Below are positions 1 through 5,943 of a DNA stretch of 6,213 nucleotides, one piece after another. Source of the stretch: Nitrospira sp. Lineage in GTDB: Bacteria > Nitrospirota > Nitrospiria > Nitrospirales > Nitrospiraceae. The stretch covers positions 1-6,213 of the forward strand of contig JAKDNQ010000135.1 in NCBI GenBank assembly GCA_030456405.1. Reading direction: 5' to 3'. Every line of letters starts with the position of its first letter. Position 1 is the stretch's first letter. The notes below the pieces were generated by a model. It made no database searches. It was not told where the DNA came from and saw only the letters and a list, made by a program, of their open reading frames with translations. The position numbers and the translations under genes are program-made.

Positions 1-1715
1 ATCCCCGCCTGGCTGCGTTGCGCAAGAAAAATCGAGGCTTCACGGAAGAAGAAAAGCAAGAAGTGTTGGCCCTCCAGCTCGTGGCCGTGCGGGACATTAT
101 TCCGCTCTATCGACAACTGATGGAACGGGAGCAAATCGAGCTGACAACGACCCCCTTCTTTCATCCGATCCTGCCGCTTGTCATCGACACCGACTTCACT
201 CGACGCGCCAGGCCGGATCTCCCACTCCCCTCGCGGTTCCGCGCGCCGGACGATGCGGAGGCGCAGCTGCAGCGCGCCGTCGAGTTTCACCGCGCCACAT
301 TCGGTCGCCCCCCTGTGGGCCTCTGGCCATCGGAAGGCTCCGTCTGTCCGGAACTGATTCCGATGTTGCCAAAGGTCGGACTGCGCTGGCTGGCAACCGA
401 CGAAGGCATCCTCGCCCGCTCGCTCGACGCCGCCCAACAACCCTGGCAACGCCACCGGGATCTCTATCAGCCGTACCAGGTTGGACCTGAGGACCACAAC
501 GTCACGATACTGTTTCGCGATCGGGAACTCTCCGATGCCTTCGGATTCGTCTACCACAAGACTACTCCTGAGATGGCCGCCGAGGATGTCCTTCGCCGGC
601 TGCGCCAGATCATGTACGATACGCCGCAAGAACAGGTCACCATCGCGATTGTGCTGGACGGTGAAAACCCGTGGGAGCACTATCATGAAGGAGGCGAACA
701 GTTTCTCTCCCTCCTCTACATGGCCTGCTCGACCGGCGCACTCGATAGCGGCGCCGTTCGCGCCACCACCTCCACGATCTCCGAAGCGCTCCAAGCCTCG
801 CCGGCCACACATCGGATCAGTCACCTTCATTCAGGTTCCTGGATCAATCAGGACTACAAGATCTGGATCGGCCACCAGGAAGACAATCGAGGATGGGATC
901 TCGTGAGCCAGACTCGATCCCGCCTTGCGGAGATTTCTTCCTCTCTCCCCTCAGATCGCGCGCAAGCTGCCTGGGACGAACTGTATGCCGCCGAAGGCAG
1001 CGATTGGTTCTGGTGGTATGGAGACGACTTCGATACCGACTACAAAGCAGAGTTCGACCGGCTCTTTCGAACCCACCTTCGGAACGTGTGGACGATTGCA
1101 GGCCTCACGCCACCGGAGCAGTTGAATCAGCCAATCTGTCTTCTCGGTGGCCTGCCTGACGCGGACCTCGTGACGATGCCGCTCGCCTTGCTGGCCCCCT
1201 CCATCGATGGACAGGTGACCGACTTTTTCGAATGGCGCGGAGCCGGCAAGATCAAGACTCAGCCGCCGCTCGGCGCGATGTGGAAAGCCGAAGGGATATT
1301 GACCGATATTCAATTCGGCTGGAGCCTCGACCATCTGTATCTCCGGCTCGATCCGGATGAGCAATCACTGCCACGCCAGGCAGGCCTCACGGTCGAACTG
1401 CAGTTGCAGATAACTGAAGATCTCTATTACCTCTCGTTTTCACTTGAGCCATCAGGGTCAATCCAATTCCTGCTCTTACGGAAACCGGCAAACGGATCGC
1501 GGCAGGAAATCGGCTCCTACCAATCAATCTGTCATCAAAAGATTGTCGAGCTGGCTGTCCCATTCAAGGACGTACAGCTCGCAGCCGGACAGGAATTCCA
1601 CATGACCATTTTGGTGTTGGAACATCATCTGGAAGTCTCGCGCTACCCGCACCACAAGCCTGCGACCTTCCAAGTTCCCGGTCCGGAGTTTGAAGCGAAT
1701 CTGTGGCGAGTGTAA
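1..1715 (+). CDS. Glycoside hydrolase family 57 protein (alpha-glucan-acting), 5' truncated
   Basis: The reading frame is open to the left edge, so the true start lies outside the window. The first possible start, TTG at 18, is only an internal codon. Numbering from that TTG (565 residues): HPILPL at 49-54 is a GH57 substrate-binding motif. WPSEG at 103-107 carries the predicted nucleophile E106, and ATDEG follows at 126-130. VLDGENPWEHY at 212-222 carries the predicted acid/base D214. GSWINQDYKIWIGHQED at 273-289 and EGSDWFWWYGDD at 326-337 are typical of the COG1449 branch. Residues from about 395 to 565 form a separate, probably beta-rich C-terminal domain of unknown role. Family knowledge: GH57 enzymes are retaining alpha-glucan hydrolases, transferases or branching enzymes, usually cytoplasmic. 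The exact substrate cannot be told from sequence, but glycogen or maltodextrin is likely. The missing N-terminal part should carry the first GH57 histidine motif. galT lies 138 bp downstream on the same strand. Confidence 0.9.
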   Translation, partial: PRLAALRKKNRGFTEEEKQEVLALQLVAVRDIIPLYRQLMEREQIELTTTPFFHPILPLVIDTDFTRRARPDLPLPSRFRAPDDAEAQLQRAVEFHRATFGRPPVGLWPSEGSVCPELIPMLPKVGLRWLATDEGILARSLDAAQQPWQRHRDLYQPYQVGPEDHNVTILFRDRELSDAFGFVYHKTTPEMAAEDVLRRLRQIMYDTPQEQVTIAIVLDGENPWEHYHEGGEQFLSLLYMACSTGALDSGAVRATTSTISEALQASPATHRISHLHSGSWINQDYKIWIGHQEDNRGWDLVSQTRSRLAEISSSLPSDRAQAAWDELYAAEGSDWFWWYGDDFDTDYKAEFDRLFRTHLRNVWTIAGLTPPEQLNQPICLLGGLPDADLVTMPLALLAPSIDGQVTDFFEWRGAGKIKTQPPLGAMWKAEGILTDIQFGWSLDHLYLRLDPDEQSLPRQAGLTVELQLQITEDLYYLSFSLEPSGSIQFLLLRKPANGSRQEIGSYQSICHQKIVELAVPFKDVQLAAGQEFHMTILVLEHHLEVSRYPHHKPATFQVPGPEFEANLWRV

Positions 1716-1716
1716 G

Positions 1717-1744
1717 CAGCGCACGGCGCTGAATGATCGATTTT
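1717..1744 (+). terminator. Hairpin just after the GH57 stop, weak terminator candidate
   Basis: CAGCGC (1717-1722) and GCGCTG (1726-1731) form a perfect 6-bp stem with a 3-base loop, beginning two bases after the TAA stop. The only T run (TTTT, 1741-1744) comes nine bases after the stem, which is too far for a canonical intrinsic terminator. It may slow or end transcription, or merely protect the 3' end. Confidence 0.3.
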
Positions 1745-1745
1745 G

Positions 1746-1825
1746 AATGTTCAATGATGAATTACAAGAGTGGCACTCCTACATGCACCTGGCAATTCTT
1801 CCTGGTCAATTCAACTTTCAACATT
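1746..1825. repeat. Long imperfect inverted repeat between GH57 and galT
   Basis: The left arm AATGTTCAATGATGAATT (1746-1763) and the right arm AATTCAACTTTCAACATT (1808-1825) are complementary at 15 of 18 positions, around a 44-base interior. The arms are AT-rich, unlike the flanking genes, and no coding frame is evident. It could be a decayed palindromic repeat element or an mRNA hairpin upstream of galT. It is not a convincing terminator because there is no GC-rich stem followed by U's. Confidence 0.5.
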
Positions 1826-1843
1826 ACACATTTAACATTGCTC

Positions 1844-1848
1844 AGGAG
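1844..1848 (+). promoter_or_regulatory. Ribosome binding site of galT
   Basis: AGGAG lies five bases before the ATG at 1854. It fixes the galT start and is the only strong plus-strand Shine-Dalgarno sequence before a start codon in this window. Confidence 0.75.
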
Positions 1849-1853
1849 ATCCC

Positions 1854-2858
1854 ATGCCTGATCTAAGACGTGATCCGATTGTCGGCCGGTGGGTCATTAT
1901 TTCGACGGAACGTAGCGCTCGGCCTCACGACTTCACCCCCGTGCACAGCGCCAGATCGTTGGCCGCAACTCTCTGCCCCTTTTGCCCAGGGCAGGAACGA
2001 CTGACACCGAAAGAGATTATGGCTTACCGGTCGCAGCCGGTGGAACCCAATAACCCGAACTGGACCGTGCGTGTCGTGCCGAACAAGTTCCCCGCGCTCC
2101 AGATCGAAGGCACTCTAGACCGCCAGGGCCTCGGCCTCTACGATCGCATGAATGGGATCGGCGCCCATGAAGTCATCATCGAGACCCCAAACCACACCGA
2201 TAGTCTGGCCGACATGCCCACAAAGCGGATCGAGGACGTGCTGTGGGCCTATCGCGATCGCATGATCGATCTGAAGAAAGATGTGCGGTTCCGATACATC
2301 CTGATTTTCAAAAATCATGGCGCGTCAGCCGGCGCCACATTGGAGCACAGCCACTCACAGCTCATCGCCCTACCGATCATTCCCACCAGCGTTCTGGGGG
2401 AGATCGAGGGCTGCCGGGCCCATTATGAGCAAAAAGAGCGCTGCATCTACTGCGACATTCTCCGGCAGGACCTTTCTGACGGCGATCGCATCGTGGCAGA
2501 AAACCCCGAGTTCGTGTGCGTCACCCCCTATGCCCCGCGTTTTCCCTTCGAAATGTGGATTCTCCCGAAACGCCACGCGGGCTACTTCGAAGAAAGCCAG
2601 AAGTTACAATTCGAATTTCTCGCGCCGATTCTTTCGGAATCGCTACGTCGGATGGATAAGGTCCTCGCGAAACCCTCCTATAACTTTATCCTCCACAGCT
2701 CTCCTCTCCACGAGAAGACCGGGGATTTCTACCACTGGCACATCGAAATCATTCCCAAGCTCACGCAAGTAGCCGGGTTTGAATGGGGAACAGGCTTCTA
2801 CATCAACCCTGTGTCGCCGGAAGAATCAGCGAAGTTTCTGCGGGAAGCAGGGATTTAA
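1854..2858 (+). CDS. galT: Galactose-1-phosphate uridylyltransferase (GalT)
   Basis: The 334-residue protein is close to the usual GalT length. GalT swaps UMP between UDP-glucose and galactose-1-phosphate in the cytoplasmic Leloir pathway. Visible by comparison with the E. coli enzyme: CPFC (C41, C44), H114 in TPNH, and H165 as likely zinc ligands. HSHSQ at 165-169 corresponds to HPHGQ, making H167 the likely uridylylated nucleophile and Q169 the conserved glutamine. H281, H294 and H296 match the second metal site. RDPIVGRWVIIS near the N terminus and PFEMWILPKRH at 231-241 are further family signatures. A second CxxC (C197, C200) occurs in the middle. The start is fixed by AGGAG five bases upstream. 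The HSHSQ variant suggests the divergent bacterial/archaeal GalT branch, so another hexose-1-phosphate could be the true substrate. The neighbouring GH57 gene fits a sugar-nucleotide or glycogen context. Confidence 0.92.
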   Translation: MPDLRRDPIVGRWVIISTERSARPHDFTPVHSARSLAATLCPFCPGQERLTPKEIMAYRSQPVEPNNPNWTVRVVPNKFPALQIEGTLDRQGLGLYDRMNGIGAHEVIIETPNHTDSLADMPTKRIEDVLWAYRDRMIDLKKDVRFRYILIFKNHGASAGATLEHSHSQLIALPIIPTSVLGEIEGCRAHYEQKERCIYCDILRQDLSDGDRIVAENPEFVCVTPYAPRFPFEMWILPKRHAGYFEESQKLQFEFLAPILSESLRRMDKVLAKPSYNFILHSSPLHEKTGDFYHWHIEIIPKLTQVAGFEWGTGFYINPVSPEESAKFLREAGI

Positions 2859-2890
2859 CATCGTCTGTTGTCTGTTCGCAGCACAAACTG

Positions 2891-2918
2891 ATTCAGCGCC
2901 TAGAGCTGACGGCTGAAT
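2891..2918 (+). terminator. Weak stem-loop downstream of galT
   Basis: ATTCAGC (2891-2897) pairs perfectly with GCTGAAT (2912-2918) across a 14-base loop, followed by T-rich sequence (2921-2935). The stem is short and only partly GC, so a terminator role is uncertain. A tandem GTCTGTT (2863-2869 and 2870-2876) precedes it. Confidence 0.22.
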
Positions 2919-2924
2919 GCTTTC

Positions 2925-2954
2925 TTGCAATCTTTTGGACGCCGGCCTTATCAT
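2925..2954 (+). promoter_or_regulatory. Candidate sigma-70-type promoter for the sulfur carrier
   Basis: TTGCAA (2925-2930, 4 of 6 to TTGACA) and TATCAT (2949-2954, 5 of 6 to TATAAT) are separated by 18 bases. The expected transcription start, about seven bases after the -10, falls at or next to the ATG at 2961, which would give a leaderless mRNA. No Shine-Dalgarno sequence precedes that ATG, which fits. This rests on consensus matching by eye only. Confidence 0.3.
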
Positions 2955-2960
2955 CCTCGC

Positions 2961-3170
2961 ATGCATGTCCAACTGAACCACCCTGCCAGAACCGTCGAAA
3001 TCAAAGGCCCCAAGAAGGTCAAGGACCTCTTGCGCGAGTTGAACCTCGTCGTCGAAGCGCACTTGGTGATCAAAGGCGACGATCTCGTCACCGAAGACGA
3101 GATGCTGTCCGATCAGGACCAGGTGGAAATACGTCCCGTCATCTCCGGTGGCTCCTCACCGAAAATGTAG
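2961..3170 (+). CDS. ThiS/MoaD-like sulfur carrier protein (TtuB/Urm1-type candidate)
   Basis: This small beta-grasp protein has 69 residues, normal for ThiS/MoaD/TtuB carriers. Signs of the family are an N-terminal beta strand (MHVQLNHP), the KVKDLLRELNL helix (about 19-29), the HLVIKGDDLV strand region (34-43), and the terminal VEIRPVISGG (55-64) with the diglycine at G63-G64. In this family the terminal glycine is adenylated by an E1-like enzyme and then carries sulfur as a thiocarboxylate. Here five residues (SSPKM) follow the diglycine, so removal by a protease would be needed unless the tail is an artefact of rearrangement. I chose ATG 2961 because the motif begins there; an upstream in-frame TTG at 2925 would add twelve unconvincing residues. 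No ribosome binding site is seen. The TtuA-like thiolase downstream suggests a role in tRNA thiolation. Thiamine (ThiS) or molybdopterin (MoaD) roles are not excluded. Confidence 0.82.
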   Translation: MHVQLNHPARTVEIKGPKKVKDLLRELNLVVEAHLVIKGDDLVTEDEMLSDQDQVEIRPVISGGSSPKM

Positions 3171-3400
3171 AGATCGATGGGATTGGCAGCGAATTGCGAC
3201 GCGTGATTGGGCTTAAGCTGGAGATGTCGTTCGTGCGAAATTATCATGGCGAACTCTTGTTGTTAGATATGCTGCCCTTGTTAGAAAAAATGAGATTCCA
3301 TTTGGTCGAATTTGAAAATGGCTGGTCAAATGAGAATACCGATGAAATGTATTAGGTTGATGGCTTGTTTTTCAGAACCGATAGGCTGGCAACGAGTTGA
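3167..3400 (+). pseudogene. C-terminal remnant of an FkbM-family methyltransferase
   Basis: Frame 3 (gta at 3167 onward) reads VEIDGIG, then LKLEMSFVRNYHGELLLLDM, then EKMRFHLVEFENGW. After a TAG at 3353-3355 the same frame continues VDGLFFRTDRLATS to a TGA at 3398-3400. This is the order seen at the C terminus of FkbM-type SAM methyltransferases, which usually end in a glutamine followed by VDG/VDA and a short strand. The TAG sits exactly where CAG (Gln) is expected, consistent with one C-to-T nonsense change. The first roughly two thirds of the gene, including the SAM-binding motif, are absent. The left end overlaps the last codons of the sulfur-carrier gene. The region is clearly AT-rich (43 G/C in 120 bases at 3241-3360). 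FkbM relatives typically O-methylate sugars or secondary metabolites; this copy is probably inactive. Confidence 0.7.
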
Positions 3401-3443
3401 CGACCCCGGCAATTCACTCCGACGCGTCCGAAGCCTCTCCCGT

Positions 3444-4421
3444 TCAGCGAGTGAAACTGAGATACATTTCGCTGCCGTTGGGCTCTTTTTTCCGCGTCTT
3501 CCATTCGGCACTGGCGTTGCGCCGCAAATACCAATCGATTGGCTTGGAGGAGAGGTACAGAGGCGCGAGGAGCATCATCGCAACATAATTACGCCACGTC
3601 TTCGGGGTTCTGGCCAGTCGACTTTCGAGCTCAAACACCACGCGTCTCAGGCGCCAGTACAGCATGAGCCTGAAACGGATGGCCTTCAATCGTCCTCTCG
3701 CTTCCTGGCCGACGGCCTGAGTCGTATCCGTCAGCATCTCGATAAAACGAGGCCCGGCTTCCGTAATCCACTCGATGGCACCGTAGTACTGATTGCTGTA
3801 GCCTTCATCCGCCAAGACAAAACCTCTGTCGTGACAGAGTCGACACAACTCCGCAGAGGTCAAGCGCCGCACATGTCCTTCATCTTCGAAAAAAAACCGA
3901 TTCTCCAGGCTCGTGTCGATCCCGTCATTCCGCAGGAGGCAAAGGGAGTGTTCAAAGCTGCCTGCATTCCCGCAGGGCAGGATGTGCAGCATCGTCGAAC
4001 GCGGCTTGGCCCGCTCCGTGATCTCATTCAGCACCTGAGCTACGTCATAGACATGCTCCAGCACGTGATGCGTAAAGACAAAATCGAATGTCTTGCCGAT
4101 GAACCCTGGATCGTCGGCGAGACAGAAGGCGCAGTCGGGATATCGTGTTCTCGCGCGTTCGACAGCGGCCTCACTGACATCGACACCGTAGACCTTCCAC
4201 CCTGGCGCCAACGCCTGCCTGAGCACATCCGTGAAGATGCCGTTCCCGCAACCAAAATCGATGGCCTCTCCCTCGCGGGGAAGCCCAAGGCTCCGGATGA
4301 CATCGAACACGCGGCGTTTCTTCTCGATCGGCCACTCCTCCATATAGCCTGAACCGCCCGAATACCGTTCTTCGTAAAAGGCAACGGACCGATCTTTATC
4401 ATAGAGCGCGGCAGTGCTCAC
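3444..4421 (-). CDS. Class I SAM-dependent methyltransferase (Methyltransf_11/23 type)
   Basis: From GTG 4421 the protein is 325 residues. Motif I is IDFGCGNGIF (about 54-63), motif II is YGVDVSE (78-84), and FDFVFTHHVLEHV (112-124) is the post-motif region typical of small-molecule methyltransferases. The second half has no recognised domain. A hydrophobic helix near 279-299 (MMLLAPLYL within it) follows a basic, aromatic stretch and precedes a polar tail, so membrane association is possible. The substrate is unknown; relatives often sit in surface-glycan clusters, and the FkbM remnant next door supports that. The start is uncertain. The frame is open to TTG 4565, but residues before about 4421 look non-coding. 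GTG 4421 has GGAG nine bases upstream, whereas GTG 4436 has AGGAG only three bases upstream. The gene runs convergently towards galT and the sulfur carrier, so it is a separate transcription unit. Confidence 0.85.
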   Translation of the reverse strand: MSTAALYDKDRSVAFYEERYSGGSGYMEEWPIEKKRRVFDVIRSLGLPREGEAIDFGCGNGIFTDVLRQALAPGWKVYGVDVSEAAVERARTRYPDCAFCLADDPGFIGKTFDFVFTHHVLEHVYDVAQVLNEITERAKPRSTMLHILPCGNAGSFEHSLCLLRNDGIDTSLENRFFFEDEGHVRRLTSAELCRLCHDRGFVLADEGYSNQYYGAIEWITEAGPRFIEMLTDTTQAVGQEARGRLKAIRFRLMLYWRLRRVVFELESRLARTPKTWRNYVAMMLLAPLYLSSKPIDWYLRRNASAEWKTRKKEPNGSEMYLSFTR

Positions 4422-4430
4422 GAACGCATT

Positions 4431-4434
4431 CTCC
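4431..4434 (-). promoter_or_regulatory. Ribosome binding site deciding the methyltransferase start
   Basis: On the minus strand GGAG (4434-4431) lies nine bases before GTG 4421. A second AGGAG (4444-4440) is too close to GTG 4436 (three bases) and too far from GTG 4421 (18 bases), so GTG 4421 is preferred, though not proven. Confidence 0.4.
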
Positions 4435-4736
4435 ACATTCTCCTGATGGCCAAGCTGGCCTGTCCCTACGATACTCTGTAATCGTTTAGGAGGCCAGTTC
4501 CTGCATGTTTTTGGTTTCCTCAGGTAGGAAGGGTACCGATGAAAATCGTGTCGTTCAGCGAGCAAAAATCGGCTCGTTGGCGGTGAAAATCAGCGGCAAG
4601 TCGAGCCGTATGGCTCTACCGGACAGGCGGACGGGACAAAGATGCTTCGGATGATCTCGTGCCGATACAGGGTGCCCCTTGTGGACCACCCCATGAATAG
4701 ATTGCTCAGGGCAAACGTGAATTAATCAGACCTTCC

Positions 4737-4769
4737 CTAATTGTCGTTATCCCGCAATTCTAATTGTCG
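4737..4769. repeat. Direct repeat CTAATTGTCG, two copies
   Basis: CTAATTGTCG occurs at 4737-4746 and again at 4760-4769, starts 23 bp apart. The second copy overlaps a small palindrome, CAATT-CT-AATTG (4755-4766 region). It could be an operator pair or a residue of a repeat; the evidence is only the exact 10-bp match. Confidence 0.35.
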
Positions 4770-4796
4770 CTGAACACATCCTCGCGCACCACAAGC

Positions 4797-4979
4797 TTAG
4801 AGCACTATCTTGTGACGTGAAATATGCCGGGCGCCCCCATTCCTGGACCGCTTCAAGTCGCCAAGACCTATCTGGAGTCCTCTTCTCTCGAGAAGTGTTT
4901 CGTTTCGTACAAGTTCCCAATACGCAAAATAGTATCCAGCATAGATTAGCTGCGGTATTTGCTTTCTTCTCGGCGACAC
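4797..4979 (-). CDS. Doubtful small ORF (60 residues), divergent from the thiolase gene
   Basis: From GTG 4979 this frame encodes about 60 residues (SPRRKQIPQLIYAGYYFAYW near the start, then RNETLLERRGLQIGLGDL). It is rich in aromatic and charged residues and looks more protein-like than the other frames here. A very strong Shine-Dalgarno-like AGGAGGTGATC (4996-4986) stands just upstream, six bases before the GTG. A GTG at 4991 is also in frame but overlaps that site. I recognise no family. It could be a real small gene, a remnant of a larger gene from the same insertion as the methyltransferases, or chance. Its promoter would have to lie inside the 5' end of the thiolase gene, which counts against a normal gene. 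Confidence 0.25.
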   Translation of the reverse strand: MSPRRKQIPQLIYAGYYFAYWELVRNETLLERRGLQIGLGDLKRSRNGGARHISRHKIVL

Positions 4980-4985
4980 TCGTAA

Positions 4986-4996
4986 GATCACCTCCT
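4986..4996 (-). promoter_or_regulatory. Perfect extended Shine-Dalgarno sequence on the minus strand
   Basis: AGGAGGTGATC on the minus strand is fully complementary to the usual 3' tail of 16S rRNA (GATCACCTCCT). It directly abuts the thiolase ATG at 4997 and is placed to serve GTG 4979 of the small minus-strand ORF. Read on the plus strand it is an anti-Shine-Dalgarno sequence touching the thiolase start. Confidence 0.35.
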
Positions 4997-5932
4997 ATGC
5001 ACTGCACCAAATGTAAAACCAAAGCGGTCATCGGCCTTCCTCGCCACAATGCGGCCTTTTGCAAAGGCTGCTTCAACGGTTTCGTCCACGATCAGGTGGC
5101 GCGGGCGATCAAGTCGGAGTGGATGTTCGGGAAAGAAGACCGGATTCTCGTGGCGGTATCCGGAGGGAAGGACAGCCTCGCGCTCTGGGACATTCTACTC
5201 AAGCTCGGCTATCGCGCCGACGCGCTGTATGTGAATCTCGGCATTGGAGCCTATTCCGAGCAGTCGCATGCCAAGGTCACGAAATTCTCCGAGGCAGTCT
5301 CCGCTTCACATGGCGCCACATTGCACCTCCATACCGTCGAGCAAGAAGCCGGAGCGGGAATCAAGGAACTGGCTCAGCTCATCCATCGCCCGACCTGCTC
5401 GACGTGCGGCACGATCAAACGCTACCAATTCAACCGCGTGGCGATCGAACAGCAGTACGATGTGATGGCCACAGGCCACAACCTCGATGACGAAGCGGCC
5501 CGGCTCTTGGGCAACGTGCTGCATTGGCAGGAAGAATATCTCGACAAACAGGGGCCCTCGCTGCCGGCCTCGGTGGAAGGATTTGCCAAGAAGGTGAAAC
5601 CTCTCTTTCGGCTCTCGGAACGTGAACTTGCGGCCTATGCGGTGTTGAACCGGATCGATTACATCGTCGAGGAATGTCCCATGGCGAAGGGCTCCAAGAT
5701 GCTCCAGTATAAGGAAGTCCTGAATCGTCTGGAGACCGAATCGCCTGGCACGAAGCAGACGTTCTACTGGGGTTTTCTCGACAAGCAGCGCAAGAAACAG
5801 CCTACGGCGACCACCATGACGGAGAAAGACCGGGCCGTCCTCCATCCCTGCGCCTCATGCAGTCAACCCACTACCGCCGAGGTCTGTTCTTACTGCAAGA
5901 TGATGGCACGGGCGGGCGGGGCGAAGAGCTGA
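4997..5932 (+). CDS. ttuA: TtuA/Ncs6-family tRNA 2-thiouridine synthetase (adenine nucleotide alpha hydrolase)
   Basis: The protein has 311 residues from ATG 4997. An N-terminal zinc ribbon (C3, C6, C22, C25) is followed by the PP-loop SGGKDS (55-60) that binds ATP. GHNLDDEA lies at 160-167. Catalytic cysteines C134 and C137 (CSTC) and C227 (ECPM) match the [4Fe-4S] ligands of Thermus TtuA (C130, C133, C222). A C-terminal zinc ribbon (C285, C288, C297, C300) completes the family layout. The two ribbons separate it from plain TtcA. Known members adenylate a tRNA uridine C2 and replace oxygen with sulfur supplied by a ThiS-like carrier: U54 for TtuA/TtuB, U34 for Ncs6/Urm1. Which tRNA position is used here is unknown. 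The frame is open 60 codons further upstream (to 4817), but that part lacks family features, and the family starts at the MxCxxC ribbon. No Shine-Dalgarno sequence precedes the ATG. The same-strand sulfur carrier at 2961-3170 is the likely partner. Confidence 0.9.
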   Translation: MHCTKCKTKAVIGLPRHNAAFCKGCFNGFVHDQVARAIKSEWMFGKEDRILVAVSGGKDSLALWDILLKLGYRADALYVNLGIGAYSEQSHAKVTKFSEAVSASHGATLHLHTVEQEAGAGIKELAQLIHRPTCSTCGTIKRYQFNRVAIEQQYDVMATGHNLDDEAARLLGNVLHWQEEYLDKQGPSLPASVEGFAKKVKPLFRLSERELAAYAVLNRIDYIVEECPMAKGSKMLQYKEVLNRLETESPGTKQTFYWGFLDKQRKKQPTATTMTEKDRAVLHPCASCSQPTTAEVCSYCKMMARAGGAKS

Positions 5933-5943
5933 TAGCGATGCAA

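Larger units (their letters stand above)
4422..4796. other. Intergenic stretch without a supported gene
   Basis: About 375 bases upstream of the methyltransferase hold no frame that looks protein-like on either strand. The longest upstream extension of the methyltransferase frame (to 4565) has an irregular, proline- and arginine-rich composition and no motif. The minus-strand methyltransferase promoter should lie here, but I cannot point to a convincing -35/-10 pair. The only structure I can support is the short direct repeat at 4737-4769. Confidence 0.5.

Noticed and set aside
1810..1838. TTCAAC and TAACAT as a galT promoter
   Set aside because: The spacing is 17 bp but the hexamers match consensus only 3 of 6 and 4 of 6 in an AT-rich repeat, so this could easily be chance.
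3353..3355. TAG read as pyrrolysine or another programmed readthrough
   Set aside because: The gene is also missing its N-terminal two thirds and the codon sits at an expected Gln, so a nonsense mutation in a pseudogene is far simpler.
3312..4352. Long plus-strand open frame (346 codons) across the methyltransferase region
   Set aside because: It is antisense to a frame with clear SAM-binding motifs and has no recognisable motif itself; it is a high-GC shadow frame.
4422..4565. N-terminal extension of the methyltransferase to TTG 4565
   Set aside because: Its composition looks random, and a GTG with GGAG nine bases upstream exists at 4421.
4680..4735. Possible decayed transposon or palindromic repeat end (minus-strand GAAGGTCTGATTAATTC and CCTGAGC words)
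   Set aside because: There is no matching opposite end, no target duplication and no transposase frame in the window.
4817..4996. 60-codon upstream extension of the thiolase frame
   Set aside because: The extra residues show no family feature, and the zinc-ribbon MxCxxC that begins family members starts at ATG 4997.
5306..5845. Minus-strand 179-codon open frame inside the thiolase gene
   Set aside because: It is the antisense shadow of a well-supported gene with intact catalytic motifs.
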